Shown here one piece after another: positions 23,501 through 38,500 of a stretch of 64,000 nt of DNA (position 1 is its first letter; every line of letters starts with the position of its first letter). Source of the stretch: Notospermus geniculatus. Lineage: Eukaryota > Nemertea > Pilidiophora > Heteronemertea > Lineidae. The DNA is taken from NCBI GenBank assembly GCA_002633025.1, contig NMRB01002298.1, forward strand, positions 33,790 through 97,789, given 5' to 3'. The notes beneath the pieces are model-generated. The model worked only from the letters and a program-made list of their open reading frames with translations, had not been told where the DNA came from and did not search any database. The position numbers and the translations under genes were made by a program.

Positions 23501-26500
23501 GAATGTGTACATGTAGCCTGTTTTCAAACCACTTTTCATTGAGTTTTGCCCCTCATTTTGCAGATTGACGGTTTCGATCCCCTGCATAACTTGTCCCACA
23601 GGAAAGCCGGCCATTACTTGGTGGCCCTCACACCTCCTAAGGTAAGGGTTGAAGAATAATGAGGTCTTGTGTTCAGGGCATACACTGTAGTTGTGTGCAG
23701 TTAAGTAGGGTTCACTGGCGCATGGATCCAGTCCGTTTTCAGTCAGTTTGCCCCTGGTTTTCCGGATACAACGACGCAAAAGTCCATTTGATGTATTTTT
23801 TACAGACCTGAATCAGACAAAATCCGTGTGCCAATAAACCCCGCTTTAGGTTACAACTGATGAGTTATCTTGAAACACCAAGAGTTAAAATTGCTGTGCC
23901 TTTAGTCTCTCCACTCTCATGGGGCTTTGTCCGAAGGTGAAGTGTCTGGAGGCCTTGTTGTCTACCCATCTGCCGATCTGTCATCTGATGTTTCATTCTC
24001 TTACAGCACGACACCAACTACTGTGCCCTATTTGATGTGGAGGCTGTGGATGGAAGAAAAATCATCACCATGAGATCACCACTTCAGGTATGAGAGTGCA
24101 AGGGATCATCTCAAAATTGCTTGATGCCCAGAGAGACGAAATTTTTTCATCTCTCTCTGGACCCCCTCCCCTCTAAGTCTAAATGACGAAAAAAGTCATG
24201 TGTCTGGCATCAACACTTTTATTTCAGAATTACTTGGTGTTTCTATGGAGGACCAGTCGGGTACATGATAAAACATGATAATCTTCCTATATTGGAAGTT
24301 CTCTGGTTTCTTTCTTCTAATTTACACGTGATGCCAAAAGTTAAAAAAAAGATGAAATTTTGGTCAGGAAAGTGCCGAGCCTCTCCCCCCCCCCAGACGA
24401 AAACATTTTGTCAAGCAGTTTTGAGATGATCCCGAAAGACCTGTCACTGACCTCAACATTTCTAAGTTTTGGACTAATCTCAGTTGAATTCTACCGTATT
24501 TATGCGTATTTTAGCACACTGCGCTTATATTCGACGTGTGCTAAAATTCGAATATAAGCACAGTGCGCTTAAATCTGGACAAAAAGTGATGTGGCCAATG
24601 ATTCCAAAAAGTGTATCCCGTACGGCCATAAGTGTTCTCATACAGTTTGCATCAAACATTCAATCGGCGAGTCCTGGCAGCGCGGGTCAGTTTGCCCATC
24701 GCGGACAACGATCACCTTGGCACGTGCCGACAACCACGACCAACAGACTAATTATCTTTTGTATAGAATGGGCCGACGAAATCATTGGCCAGAAAAAGGC
24801 GCCACAGAAGCGGTTAAGTTCCAGAAAAAGTATAAGCACATGTGCTTATAATCGGGCGAAACGAAGGCGGGAAAAAGGCCTTAAAACAAGCGATTTTCGT
24901 TTATAAGCGCATGTGCTTAAATACACATAAATACGGTACATGTATAAGAAGCTCTTGCAACTCTCAATTCTTGGTTTCTCATCTTTCAGGTCAATAACAA
25001 CCTTACCATCCCCATCAACATCTATGTCAAGAGCGCCGAGCTGAGCAAACTCGGCATGAATCTGCCGATTGCCCGTGAGGAGTACACCAAGATAACCTCC
25101 CTAGAACCCAAGGACGTCTACGACGTCCCTCTCTATATTGCCTACCAATGCAAACTGTTTGTCATGCCGGCCAGCATCGGGTAAGGGGAACTTTTAGATC
25201 GCAGAGACTTGGAAAACTGAGAAATTTTAATCAGTATATCGCGGTCATGTTGTGTTAGGTTTAGATTCCACAGTAAACTTTAGTCTGTTATCCTCCGTGA
25301 CAATACTAAAGTACGTTTAAATCATCTGGACCCCGACGGGCGTATGTCAGTCAAACCCCTAGTAACCGGACAGCAGTGAATTTAGGGTTTACTCTAAACG
25401 GTCCAATGCACATTGTTTTCTAACCAGCTCAACCTTGGTTCGAAATAGAACGGGCAACTTATGAATTAGGCCTTGATTCGAAATTGAACACGGGCATAGG
25501 CTGGAAGTGTCCTGTCAATAAAACGCATTTCAATAGCCAGACTTCACCAACAATACCTACCAAGGTCTGCCTGACAACCAAAGGGTCCTCCCATCGGGGT
25601 CCAGATGATTTAAACGTACTATAGTGTTTGTGTGAGAGATGTAGCTTCATAGATCAACTCACTACCTAGTAGGATCGTCAAGGTCACCTACCGACCAATC
25701 AGCAGATGTTTGCCTCACTGTCTGCCTTCATGGCATCAACTAGTCGGCCGTAGATGATCACCAACCATGCTCGACGTACCACTTCCTTTTCCGTATTCAG
25801 TGCACATAGATTCAGTTTGTGACTAGGGATGTTGACCGCCTGGCCGTGTGGTAGCTCCCTTGGTACTTGTCACCGTACACGTAGAATCAGGAGAACATCA
25901 AGAGATGTTGATACCCTGAGCCTGTAGTAACCTCAGCACCCGTCATTCTAGATGATATTCCCCTGTGCCCTCTTTGATTATCGTCTGTGCGTTAGGCCAC
26001 GCTTATTTTATTTGTTGGGTTACGGACCTGCCGACCCTAAAAAATCAGCACGTGAAAAAAAAAATTTCCCGCCCTGCCATTTTCAGCAGTCTTTTTTTCC
26101 CCGCCGGCCCCAACAAACAAGAAAACAATTTTTTTCCGTGCCGATCGTAAAATCCAGTTGAAAATCCGCAATTCCGCGTGGTCGCTAAAAAACTTCTGGT
26201 GTTTTACTACACACGCCCCACCCCATCGCTCCCAGCATGCCTTGCGCAGGAACGTGAACAGCCAAGATGGCTGACGGTGAAGCAGGCAGCGAAAGAGAAT
26301 AATAAGTTGAATAATAAAAGAAATAGAACAAGGAAGACCTTTTTTAGCCCGCTTGGCCGCAAGGCCCAGCAGGGCTTATGCTGTGGTTGGGGTCATTTAG
26401 TGGTGGTCTGTCGTGCGTCCGTACGGCGGTACGGCGGTACGGCGCTTCGTCCGTAAACTTTTGGTTTGTTAGCGCTCTAGCGCCTTTATTTTTTGACGAA

Positions 26501-29500
26501 TCTTTTTGGTCTTCGGTGGGTCTATATATAGGCCTAAGATCTAGGTCGAGTTCGATTTTGAGCACGATTGGGTTCCTATTTTGGCCTCCAGGGGGCGTTT
26601 TGTGAAAAAATTCAAAGGGCTATATTTTGATAATGGTTTGAACTATCATGTTGAAACTTTGTACACATGTACCTCTAGGTTATAGCAACTTACAGACAAA
26701 CTTTCGGTGAAATCTGATTCTTCACTTTGCCACTAGGGGGCCAAAACCAAAATCACTGAAAGTGCTATTTCTCCATAACCAAGAGATGAATTTTTGTCAA
26801 ATTTTTTTCATGGGTATATCTAATAAGGATACATAAGATATAGTACCCGAGTTTTTAATTTGACCTACTTTTCAAGGTCACAGAGGTCAAAGTTCACCTG
26901 AAATTACGAAATTGGTTATTTTTCTAATGGTTTGCATGTTCTTAGTCAAGAGATTAATATGGCAATTTGGCATGTTTGTACCTAAATGGCTTTTATGGGG
27001 TTGCTGATGATTCCCACCACTGTGCTTCAAGCCAAGCGGGCACAGTGCCATTGGCACTATTTTTTCTCCCTGCCGTACTTGCATTCTGAGGTAAAAATCC
27101 GTAACCCAACAAATAAAATAAGCGTGGCCTAAATGACCTTTGACCCTGTGAAAGTCACCTCTGAAGTCTGTTTACAAGTGAAAATCAATGACTTGTGTAT
27201 CCGTTAGAAATGCAGTGATGTGCTAGTCCACCTGAATCCCTATGAGGACCATACATGTAGCTCACTGCCTCAATAGGTGTCACTAGTGGTTAAAACTATT
27301 GAAATGAAAGTGACATCCAGGTCCTGATCAATTTCCTGCGCAAAAGGCATCCATTGTATAGGACCTGGTTACGATGTGCTGCCATCTATCGTAGTTATAA
27401 TCCCAACTGCCGTAAAACTGACACAGATGTTGAAGACAATGCCAACAAAATCATGCAAGAGTTACGACGAAATTGAAGGGGTCAAAGGTCATCACTGTAT
27501 CCGTGTTGTACCATCCTCTAGTTAGAACCCAAACTCTTGAACATATCCTATTTTAAGTCTCTTCGGCAGCTATCAGTATAGTAGTGGTGTGAGCTGGCAG
27601 GATCTGAGCGTCGCCAAGGACAAGAGTCGACTGTATACATGTCTTCCAGATGAGCAGAGTACCAACCCCTTCAATAAGAACCCATTCAACTTCAAGGTGA
27701 GTATCTATTTAATAGATCCCACTCGGCTGAATGATGGGAACCCGTGTAACTCTGTAGTGAGATAGTCAACAGAAATACTGCCAATTTCAAGCTGAGAATC
27801 ATTTTAGGAGTTGAAAAGGTTGTACCAGGGTTCGTGCGCATCCTGGAATGTCATGGAATTTCGAGTTAACAAAATCCAGGCCTGGAAATCCTTAAAAATC
27901 AGCGAAATTACCACGATGTCCTGGAATTGTCATGGAAAGGCGAGTCTCTTACAAAAAAGAAAACAAAATGTCAAAAGTAATTCTTTGTCAAGATGTGCTT
28001 AATCCCCACCCCCAGGTCTCTGACACCGCCCCCACATCAATTTCGCGGAGAGTCGGTATGGGAGAGACATGTATCTTGAAATTTTGTACTTTCCATGCTG
28101 CAGAGTGTCCTGGAATTTTGCCATTCCTGCCCTGGAAAGTCCTGGAAATGTCATGGAAATTTGGGAGACAGGAGACGTACAAACCCTGTAATGAACACAT
28201 AATCTGACAGTGATCTCTAACTGTGAGACCTGTATAGAACTACATCCTGACCATTACGGTGTGTTTTCTTTTCCAGGTGGTCCTAGAGAATGGCGTGTCG
28301 GCCCGTGGCTCACACAATCTTCCCAAGCTGATTCCAAACTTCTCTCTTAACCTCCATCCACCCGTCATCCTCCATAACTACCTGCCGTATGATATACAGT
28401 TCTCACTAGAGGTAAGCGTCTTACCAAGTCAGCAGGCGCTTTCAACTGGGAACTATGGTCTCAGAATATATCAGGCCTTGATCACACAATATGCTTGATT
28501 TAGATCCGGGAATACACCTGACTGTGATCACTGGATCACAGAATACACCTGGCTGCAATCAGAATACACCTGGCTGTGATCACCAAATACACCTGGCTGT
28601 GATCTCTGAATACACCTGGCTGTGATCACAGAATACATCGGGGCTCTTATTTCTGAATATACCTGGCTGTGATCTCTGAATACACCTGGCTGTGATCACA
28701 GAATACATCGGGGCTTTGATTTCTGAATATACCTGGCTGTGATCTTTGAATACACCTGGCTGTGATCACCAAATACACTTGGCCTGATCTCTGAATGCAC
28801 TTGAGTGTGAGTCTTGAAATACAGTTGACAGAGCACAAAATTCACTGGACTGTGATGACACTGGTTTGAGGGATAGTTGCATTGGTTATTGATTCCTTTA
28901 TTACAGAATTCTCCCTCCAGTAGCCTGACCCACGGAGAAAGCACCCCGCTGTATACGGCTGATCTTCATAGAGCACAAAAGTTACAAATCCAGGTATGTG
29001 TCTGTGATTTTGGTCTCCGTAATGGTCATGCTAAGATAGGATATGACATTGACTGAATTGGATGTTGCTACTCAGGTCGTAAGACAACTTGCTTCATGAC
29101 CCGCCTCTGACATTGTCTTCTATTCCGTATTTCCCCAGCTCACGGAGTATCTTGGCAGTGATTGGTCAGGGAATATCGAACTTGGTTCTGACATGGACAA
29201 CTTCAAGGCGATCAGTATGGAACCAGAAGAAAACGGGACCAACCATCAACTGAGTCTGAGTATCCATGCCAACCAAACCATCGCTATGGACTTGTTTATC
29301 TATTCTCCATATTGGATTTTGAATAAGACGGGACTTCCGGTCCAACTGAGGGTGAGTTACCTTGGCAACCAAGATGTTCTGTCTCCTTGACAACTGGGCT
29401 GTATTAGATTGTTCCTTTGAAAATGGAGATGAAAACGGAGTCGTATCACAGGTTACCGAGTGCTGAATATGTTTTGATGATGTCGTTTCTCCTGCAGGGG

Positions 29501-32500
29501 TCCGGCTCCGACGTGGTCTTTGAAAACAACATCTCGTCAGATCCTCTTCTGTTCCGATACAAGAAGTACAAGAGGAAAAAGGTAACATATTATGGGATAT
29601 AGAATTCACAAATCGTTCACAACTGCCCCCTTTTCTTTGCATGATGTTGTACGTCTTGTGTCGCTTACTGTGGCTGCATTGACGTTTTCATTGTTCTGAG
29701 CTCTGAAGATATACCGTATTTATGCGTATTTTAGCACACTGCGCTTATAATCGACGTGCGCTAAAATTCGAATATAAGCACAGTGCACTTAAATTCGAAC
29801 AAAAAGAGGTGGCCAATGATTCCAAACAGAACATCCATTTTATTAGTGTACCATATCTCGTACAGCCATAGGTGTATCGCATACAGTTCGCATCAAACAT
29901 TCATGAAGTACAAAATTAATAGACCTACCGGGTACTCGTTGAGTCCCGGTGGCGCGGGTCAGTTTGGCGATTGCGGACAACGATCGCAGTGTCTCTTGCT
30001 GACAACCATAACCAATGGACTAATTATTGTTTGTATAGAATGAGATCACATTCTAAAGAAGCAGTTTTGTTCCAGAAAAGTATAATCGCATGTGCCTATA
30101 ATTGGGTGGAAAAAGGCCTTAAAGAAGCGATTTTCGTTTATAAGCGCATGTGCTTAAATACGCATAAATACGGTAGAAGACGACCACAAGTTTTACACAG
30201 TGTTGTGTGTACGACCCTTTGCTTTGTTGATTCTTGCCCATATTATCAGCAATCAGAAACGGCAGCGATGAACCTCATCTCTGCTACTCTGCTTCCTATT
30301 CAGAAATTATGTGGCTGTTTCAAGAAACGTTATAAATATGAAATTCAGAAGTCAATCAGGGTAAATTATAGGGCAATAATATGGTGCTGTACTTTTCTCT
30401 TGGAAATCAGGCCCTTGCATGAAGGAATTTTAATCTGTTCTGGGTTCAATTTTATTGACTTATGATATCAGAAATCAAGTCAGATGTGTAAAATTTCGAG
30501 ACAGGTCTCAGTCTCCACGAGTTCAACCCCTGGTTTTGATGGTATATATCACTGGTATTCCAGGATTTACGTGAATGTGGTGTGCGGTTATTTTTTGGGT
30601 AGCTTGGGCCGTATTTCATTTGTTAAGTACAGCATGGCTTGTTTTGCTGTAAAACTGCCTCGATCTCATATTATGCTGTGGCTACATTGAAGTGTTGCCT
30701 TGATATTAGGGAGTTTTCGCAAAGCCCCCGAAAAGCTGACGTGAACATCTATCCTATTGTTCGGTGCTCTCTTCGTGGCATCGAACAATGGGATTGGCGT
30801 TTGCGTTGGCGTTTCGGGGACTTTGCAAAAACTCCCTATTCTGTCCCACCTTATCAGGGGTTCGCCAATTCCTGACCTTCTTAATGGCGTCATCTCTGAC
30901 ATGACTTTCGTAACAGTGCAGTAAGGAATGCCCAGCGAACAATTTCTGTTTGTTGGGCAGTCACTTAACCTCACTGTTAATTCCATGAAAAGCAATTGAT
31001 AACCTACTCTTCATTCCACATCCGAATGGTGCGAGGTTTATGGCCGATATCTCCACAACGGCTGGGTCAAATTTGACATACCATACATCAATCGATTTGT
31101 CTTTTTTGCCGCTACAGGCATTATCGCTGTCATTTTCCCTAAAAACGTGACATAAAAAAAGTTCTTTCACTAATCACAGTTCATATTTACGGCCGAAATG
31201 GTGGCCATTTTGAAATGACGCAATGCATTGCACGTGTGTAAACTGCATTGAACATCGTGGCAAAATGAAGTGGGTTTTGAGAAAGGGATCCTTCATGTCG
31301 GCCTTACACGAAAAATCATGAAGATAGCAGAAAGATGCCGACAAGAAAGACAAGTCAATTATTGATGTATGGTATGTCAAATTTGACCCAGCCGTTGCTG
31401 AGATATCGGCCATAAACCTCGCGCCAATTGGATGTGGAATGAAGAGTAATTCGTGTCTTCTGCTTGAAAAGAATTTTCACTGCATCATCCAAACCTCCCT
31501 CTGACCATGCCTCAGTTTGGTTCTTACACCCAAGCAGCTAGTTGCCTAAACCATGGCTAGTTCACTGTTTGTCATGCGAATGGGTAAATCTTCGAAACAT
31601 CGTCGGAGGGATGTCCACGGGCAAATGGACTTAGAAAATTTCAGCAAAAAGAATACAAAGAGAATTACGCGTGAAAAAGTCGATAGCCTCCGGCGGGTAT
31701 CGAACACGGATCGCCTGCGTCACGGCCGCACGCTCTACCCACTGAGCCAGCGGGCCAGCTGGTCGACCCAGGAAATTTTTGGTGTATTATCCGTACAAGC
31801 AGTAAATGTATAATATACCCCTACCCCTACCCCTACCCCTACCCCTACCCCTACCCGCGACCCCCTAGTCCGGGGGGGGGCTGGGGGGGGGGTAATCTGA
31901 CCCTACCCTGAACGATACCCTGCATGCCTGACCCTACCCTACCGCGTGCCCGTAGCTGCTTTTACAGGTGCTGCCCTCTACAGAATGTTTGCGTAACTAA
32001 TAGTTATATATATTCACTCGACATCCCCTGGCCTCGGAATCGGATATTTAACAAATCGCGTTTGTCATTGTGTCTTACCTTCCACCTGTGGTAGCTTAGG
32101 GCATCACGTGTACTAATGCTTCTTGCTGTTGCTTTTTGCTTTCAGAGTTTTGGGTCACAACTGAAGGTATGCATTTGCCTGCTTCTGCTGTTTGTTGTTT
32201 ATTCTGGGCAAACCTTGCATATTTTCATTTTGTGTCTTAAATATAGAGTTTCTTCACTGACGTCACAATGGTCACGTGACTGCAAAGAATCGACCATGTT
32301 GGTCATCAAATGGCCAGCGACGACGTCAAAACTGTCGTGTCATGACATTTTGACGTCACGATCTGTGTGTTGACGCTGTGGTCATGCTGTGATGTCGTTT
32401 GACATTTTGACGGCCAAGATGGTGGTATCGTGTCGTCATGGAAATGTGACGTCACATGAACAACCTCTATACTCTCTGATGTGACCCGGCACAGCAAAAT

Positions 32501-35500
32501 GAGTCGGAATGCACACAGAAGAAGACCCAAGATGACACCAGACAACATTTACAGAAATCGACAAAGTCAAATTTCACAATGGGTTGACAATCCTGAAATC
32601 AACAAACCATTGATGTCACCTTGGACATGTTGGGTCTTCTTCTGTGCAAATTCCGACTCATTTTGCTGTGCCGGGTCACATATTATGCTGTAGTTTGTTT
32701 ATAATAGCATCGTCACCTATTCTAATGCTTGTTTCAGTTCTAACATTCTCAAATAATCACATAACCGTCTGGTGTAAAGTGATATGCCTCTGTGAATGAT
32801 GTGTTCGGAATAGGGTACCAATGACATGTTTGAACCTCTCTTCACGGACACCTCTTTCTATCAAGGACACAAAGCTAGCGTGAAATGGGCAAAGCTAGTA
32901 ACTAACATCTGGGACATTTTGAGAAAATTGTGATTTATGTGTCTAGCCCTGTTATTAAGGCCATGGGACATTCTTTAACAAACTGACCATGTGTAATCAT
33001 TTGAAATAAATTGCTTTTGATCTTCTGTCACTGGGATTGAGGAATATGCTTTGGAACCATATTTTTTGTTAGTTTCTAGCTTTTGCCCTAATTTATGTAT
33101 CTAGCCCTGTTATTAAGGCCATTTATGTTTTACATAATTCTAGGTAATTAAGACCGCCACCACCTCATAGGTGGCGGTCTTCATTGGTTTTACTGAATTC
33201 TGAATGTCTCTGGCAACATGGTTTCAGATGGATAACTTGCAAAATAAGCGATGGATCAACTTAAGACTTACGTTGACTTCTAGAGGAATCCAAAACACAG
33301 GTCGAGTTCGTTAACTGGCTCAATCCGTAATNTGTTGACGACCAGGAAGTATGGCGTAATCGTCACGAGTTTGGTCAGCTTCAGGTTTGACATCGTGATT
33401 TGCAGTAAGAACTGTAAACAGAATCAAAGGCAGACATTACCATCAATAGAGTCAATTCTTTCTCTGTCTCATCTGAACTCCGTTTGCCAAGTCTAATGCG
33501 GGTGATCGACTGACTTTATGATGAGTTTACGATCAGTTTGTGACAAGTTCACGATGGCAGTCGTCAACGAACCGCAAACTCGTCGTAAACTAGTCGCAAA
33601 CTGATCGTAAAGAAATGACGCGACGTTGAAGCAGATCCACCGAAGCAAATCAAACATATTTGATCTCGTCCTAAACTCATCGCAAACTAGTCGTCAACAG
33701 AAATCGCGAACTCATCGTGAACGCTGATCCACCGGTTATGATTTTTCTTCGTAAACTAGTCGCAAACTCATCGTGAACTAATTGCAAATTGATCGTAAAC
33801 GCGTCCTAGGATAAAGTCGGTGGATCACCTGCATAAGCTAGACTTGATCTTTGTGAGACATCTGACATGCACAGTCTTGACGAGGTAAGCGTGAGCCAAC
33901 ATCATGCCACACTGTCAGACTGCTACACCCTTTCCAGAATTTCACCACCTGCATTCAACGAAAGTAATCCCTCACCTGGTATTTCCGTTTCCGTTCCTTA
34001 TCGTTGCATATGATGACCCCGGTGCTACCGACCGTATCCAGGGAGAAAGACTGTGACCATTTTGAGTTGTAGACACGTATTTTCGCCTGAAGAACATCAA
34101 CAAATTGCCATTAGTAAGTGAAGAGGACGAGGTGTCCCAGTTAGAGAGGTTAAATTGAAATGAACACAAGAAGGTCAGAGGTGTCAAGCAAATCAACAAT
34201 CACACAAGATAAAAGAGGTTTTTAGGAAAGACAAGTGGAACTTAACTCAGGACACCTGTAAGGTCAGCAAATGCTGTCCCTAATTGAGAGGTGTCAGGCC
34301 TTCTATTTTGAGGCGAGCGAAAAAGTGCATGCGCCTCGCAAACAATAGAATTTCTATTGTTTGCGAGGCGCATGCACTTTTTCGCTCGCCTCAAAATAGA
34401 AGGCCTGACACCTCTCAATTAGGGACAGCATTTGCTGACCTTACAGGTGTCCTGAGTTAAGTTCCACTTGTCTTTCCTAAAAACCTCTTTTATCTTGTGT
34501 GATTGTTGATTTGCTTGACACCTCTGACCTTCTTGTGTTCATTTCAATTTAACCTCTCTAACTGGGACACCTCGTCCTCTTCACTTACTAATGGCAATTT
34601 GTTGATGTTCTTCAGGCGAAAATACGTGTCTACAACTCAAAATGGTCACAGTCTTTCTCCCTGGATACGGTCGGTAGCACCGGGGTCATCATATGCAACG
34701 ATAAGGAACGGAAACGGAAATACCAGGTGAGGGATTACTTTCGTTGAATGCAGGTGGTGAAATTCTGGAAAGGGTGTAGCAATCTGACAGTGTGGCACGA
34801 TGTTGGCTCACGCTTACCTCGTCAAGACTGTGCATGTCAGATGTCTCACAAAGATCAAGTCTAGCTTATGCAGGTGATCCACCGACTTTATCCTAGGACG
34901 CGTTTACGATCAATTTGCAATTAGTTCACGATGAGTTTGCGACTAGTTTACGAAGAAAAATCATAACCGGTGGATCAGCGTTCACGATGAGTTCGCGATT
35001 TCTGTTGACGACTAGTTTGCGATGAGTTTAGGACGAGATCAAATATGTTTGATTTGCTTCGGTGGATCTGCTTCAACGTCGCGTCATTTCTTTACGATCA
35101 GTTTGCGACTAGTTTACGACGAGTTTGCGGTTCGTTGACGACTGCCATCGTGAACTTGTCACAAACTGATCGTAAACTCATCATAAAGTCAGTCGATCAC
35201 CCGCATTAGACTTGGCAAACGGAGTTCAGATGAGACAGAGAAAGAATTGACTCTATTGATGGTAATGTCTGCCTTTGATTCTGTTTACAGTTCTTACTGC
35301 AAATCACGATGTCAAACCTGAAGCTGACCAAACTCGTGACGATTACGCCATACTTCCTGGTCGTCAACACGACCGAGTCACCGCTACGCTACATGGAGAT
35401 TAATGAACAGGCTGATTTGTGGATGGATATCGCTCCAAATGAGGTACGTTGAGTGTCGCAAGCTAATGGTTTCACTCCAATACTGGCTTATGGCCCAAGA

Positions 35501-38500
35501 AGCGAAGAACTCCCCTGCATACCATTATGTAGAAGGTCCTGGGTACAACCCCAGGTATACAATCTGTAGAGTACAAACACTGTGGGGTTTTCCTTTATGG
35601 GCACCTCTTCCAAGGTGTCACCTCGCTTTCAAGGACACCAAAGTTTGGTCCTGAATTGAGTTTTTTCTCCCTTGCCAGGTTGTGCCTTTCTTCCCCACGA
35701 CGGACAACATGTTCCTGACGGTACGATATCACGACAGTCCGGTATCGTCACAGCACTTCCCCATCAAGAAACCACACTCGACAGTTCTACGCATGAATAA
35801 CGGGGTAAGTGTATGGAGGACTAGTCTCCCTGGTTCCCTCCTGTGCCCTCCTGTGCCCTAGTTTGTGTCATATAGATGATGGTTCTGATCTGTTCCATCG
35901 AGCGGTTTAATGTCATACTAAGGCTAATGACCTGGGTCCTTCTTCACAAAGGCTCTGTACATGAAATTTCTGACCTCTCTTTCAGACGGCATTGGTTGTC
36001 GAGGTCATGGGTGGGGTCGAGACGTCAGTCACCATCACATTCCAGATCTACGACCACGGGGACGCCCCCGTCAGGATTGATAATCTTTGTGAGGACGTCT
36101 TTATCAAGCTTCATCAAAAGTAAGTCCAAGATTTCATTATTGAACTGCTGATGATTCTCTGTCTGTATTTAACCCAATAGAGCCGCTTATTTTGTTTGCA
36201 CGTTCCATTTGTACCTTTCACCGCCCTGAACCGCCATGAAATGCCACTTCATTAAGCTGAATAGAGAACAGTGTAATGAGTCAAGGCGGTTTATGGCGGT
36301 ATCAGCGTCTGGAGACATGGCAGATATTGTGGCACTCCCGGCAGTAATTGGTGATTTTCATCTCTACATTAGAGGCGATGGGGATTTTTGTCAAAAAGTG
36401 GGCGTGGTCTTCCAGGCAGCTCATGGCAGGGCGGTTTAGGGCGGCATGGGGTCTATTGGGTTAAGTGTCTTTGATGCATTTCAAGTTGACAGACATTTGT
36501 GTGTATCCTGTTACCTGACTTGGGGTTCTCAGACCCACGTCCGTGCCCCACCTCCGCATATACAAGGAAATGCCATGTGGGAGCAAGGCGTGGTAGGATA
36601 GAGTGGGAGGTGGTGTGTGTGGTTTTCTGATCTGATGAAAACTGTAATCCTCTAAGTGTTACCATAGCAACATCCATGTTGTCAACATGCAGTGAGGCTT
36701 ACATGTCAATTTGAGACAGATCTTGGAGCTTAGAGCGAGTTTCTCCACACCCAATTGAATTACATGTCTATCGTAGCTGGTGATACCAAACTTGGTGCAT
36801 ATGTACCCTATAGAGGTTCTTCACGTGACGTCACAGCTCCAAATATCCGCCATATTGGCGTCAAATGACGCGACGTCACAGCATCAACACAGCGTTTTTG
36901 ACGTGGTTTGTACGTTGTCGGCATTCATCGGACCTCTTCTACACTGTTCTACAGCAAGCCGTAAGGACGATTCGCTTTGTTTTCAACACCGTTTTCACAC
37001 CAGACCAACTACTTGTGCTCAGAAAATGTGAGAGGTAAAGTGATTTGTTGAGTTGTATGCTGCCAGTGGTCTGTACGGGCCGCTAAACTTTTGAATCGAG
37101 AACAAGATGGCAGCCTCCAGGCTTCATTTTGATGGCCAATATGGCGGCCGTGTGACGTCAGTAAAGAACCTCTATTGACCGGCATGAGACATAATGGAGA
37201 TCTAGTTCATTACTTCACCATAAGGGGGCATGGCTTCACCAAACTGGGCCATTTTACATCTGGTTGAGAAACTATGGCTGTTTCAAGGACATGAAGTCAA
37301 AGAATGTGCATTGTGTTTTCCAAATATTTTTGATTTTATACCAAACTATGACGCATGGAGAAGGATTCCAAAACAGACATATCACCAACGTCTACAGCTT
37401 CCAAAATACATGTAACATGGCTTACAGTATTTGACAAAACGGGCACACAACAAATTGAGACAAATGGACAATACTGTGGTTTTAGGCTCATTCTTGTCAA
37501 AAATTATACAACCACATTGTTATTATTATGATGTTTTATATGAAGACAGACTTTCTTGAAAAGTTCCTTGGTGTGGTTACGATAAGGTTTAAACGTCAGG
37601 TAGTAGATGGGAAAGTTGATGAAGCTGTTCGAGATTCCTAACCAAAGAAATGTGAAGTTTAGAAGATCGGGTGGTGTCCACTTTGTCATGGCGAGGAAGA
37701 TTTGTTGAGTATAAAATGGCGTCCAACACACCATGACGGCGATTATTGCGATCATGTACATGCGTAGTCCGTGTCGGGCGTAAACCGGCGTCGACGACGT
37801 CACGGAACACCGGCGCACTACTGTGTTCATTTCCCTGATATGGCGTCGGCGTATCAGCCATATTCGTATGTAGAAGTAGATGAGCATGACGGCGGCGATT
37901 GGGAATTGGATGAATGCTTTGATGATGACTAGCGCCAACTCGTGGGGGTAGTCCAAACCGGTGAAAAAGAGGCTCGGTTTATAGTGATAATCTCCGATCC
38001 CGAATAAGGATAAACTGTTCGTTGACATCGGGATCAGCCATGACAGAATGATGGCCGCCAGACGTCGATATCGCGACATGATTTGTGAATAACGTAGCGG
38101 GAATCCGATGCAGAGATAGCGGTCCATACTCAGGAGGACAAGTAGCGCCACCGACACGTTACATAACACCGTCATCATGTATCCCGCCGCAACACTGACA
38201 CTGGCGTTGACCGGCCACATTCCTGATATAGATAAAGGGGCGGAGAATGCGGTGCACAATATCCCAAGGCATAAATCAGCGATTGTTAAGTTGATGAGGA
38301 TATATTTTGCCCCCGGTTGTATTGTTTTTATGTTCGATAAAACGATGATGTTCATAACATTGGCGGAGATGATTAAAACGGATATCGTCACCACTGGGAT
38401 GGCGTAGTACGGACAGAAATTACAATCTGGTAAACCGTAATCACCACACGCCGGTGAGGCGCCATCTTTTGACTGGTTAAACAGTGATGTGTTGTTGCTG

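Noticed and set aside
23150-23779. 209-codon minus-strand ORF
   Set aside because: It runs antisense over two real VPS13 exons (23,214 and 23,564) and their intron, and has no recognisable domain.
31813-31855. Interstitial telomere repeat
   Set aside because: The unit is CCCCTA/TAGGGG, not the TTAGGG unit usual in animals, and it is short.
33972-34199. Minus-strand ORF repeated at 34,503-34,730
   Set aside because: It is the same intron-plus-exon sequence in both palindrome arms, in a frame that does not match the VPS13 exon.
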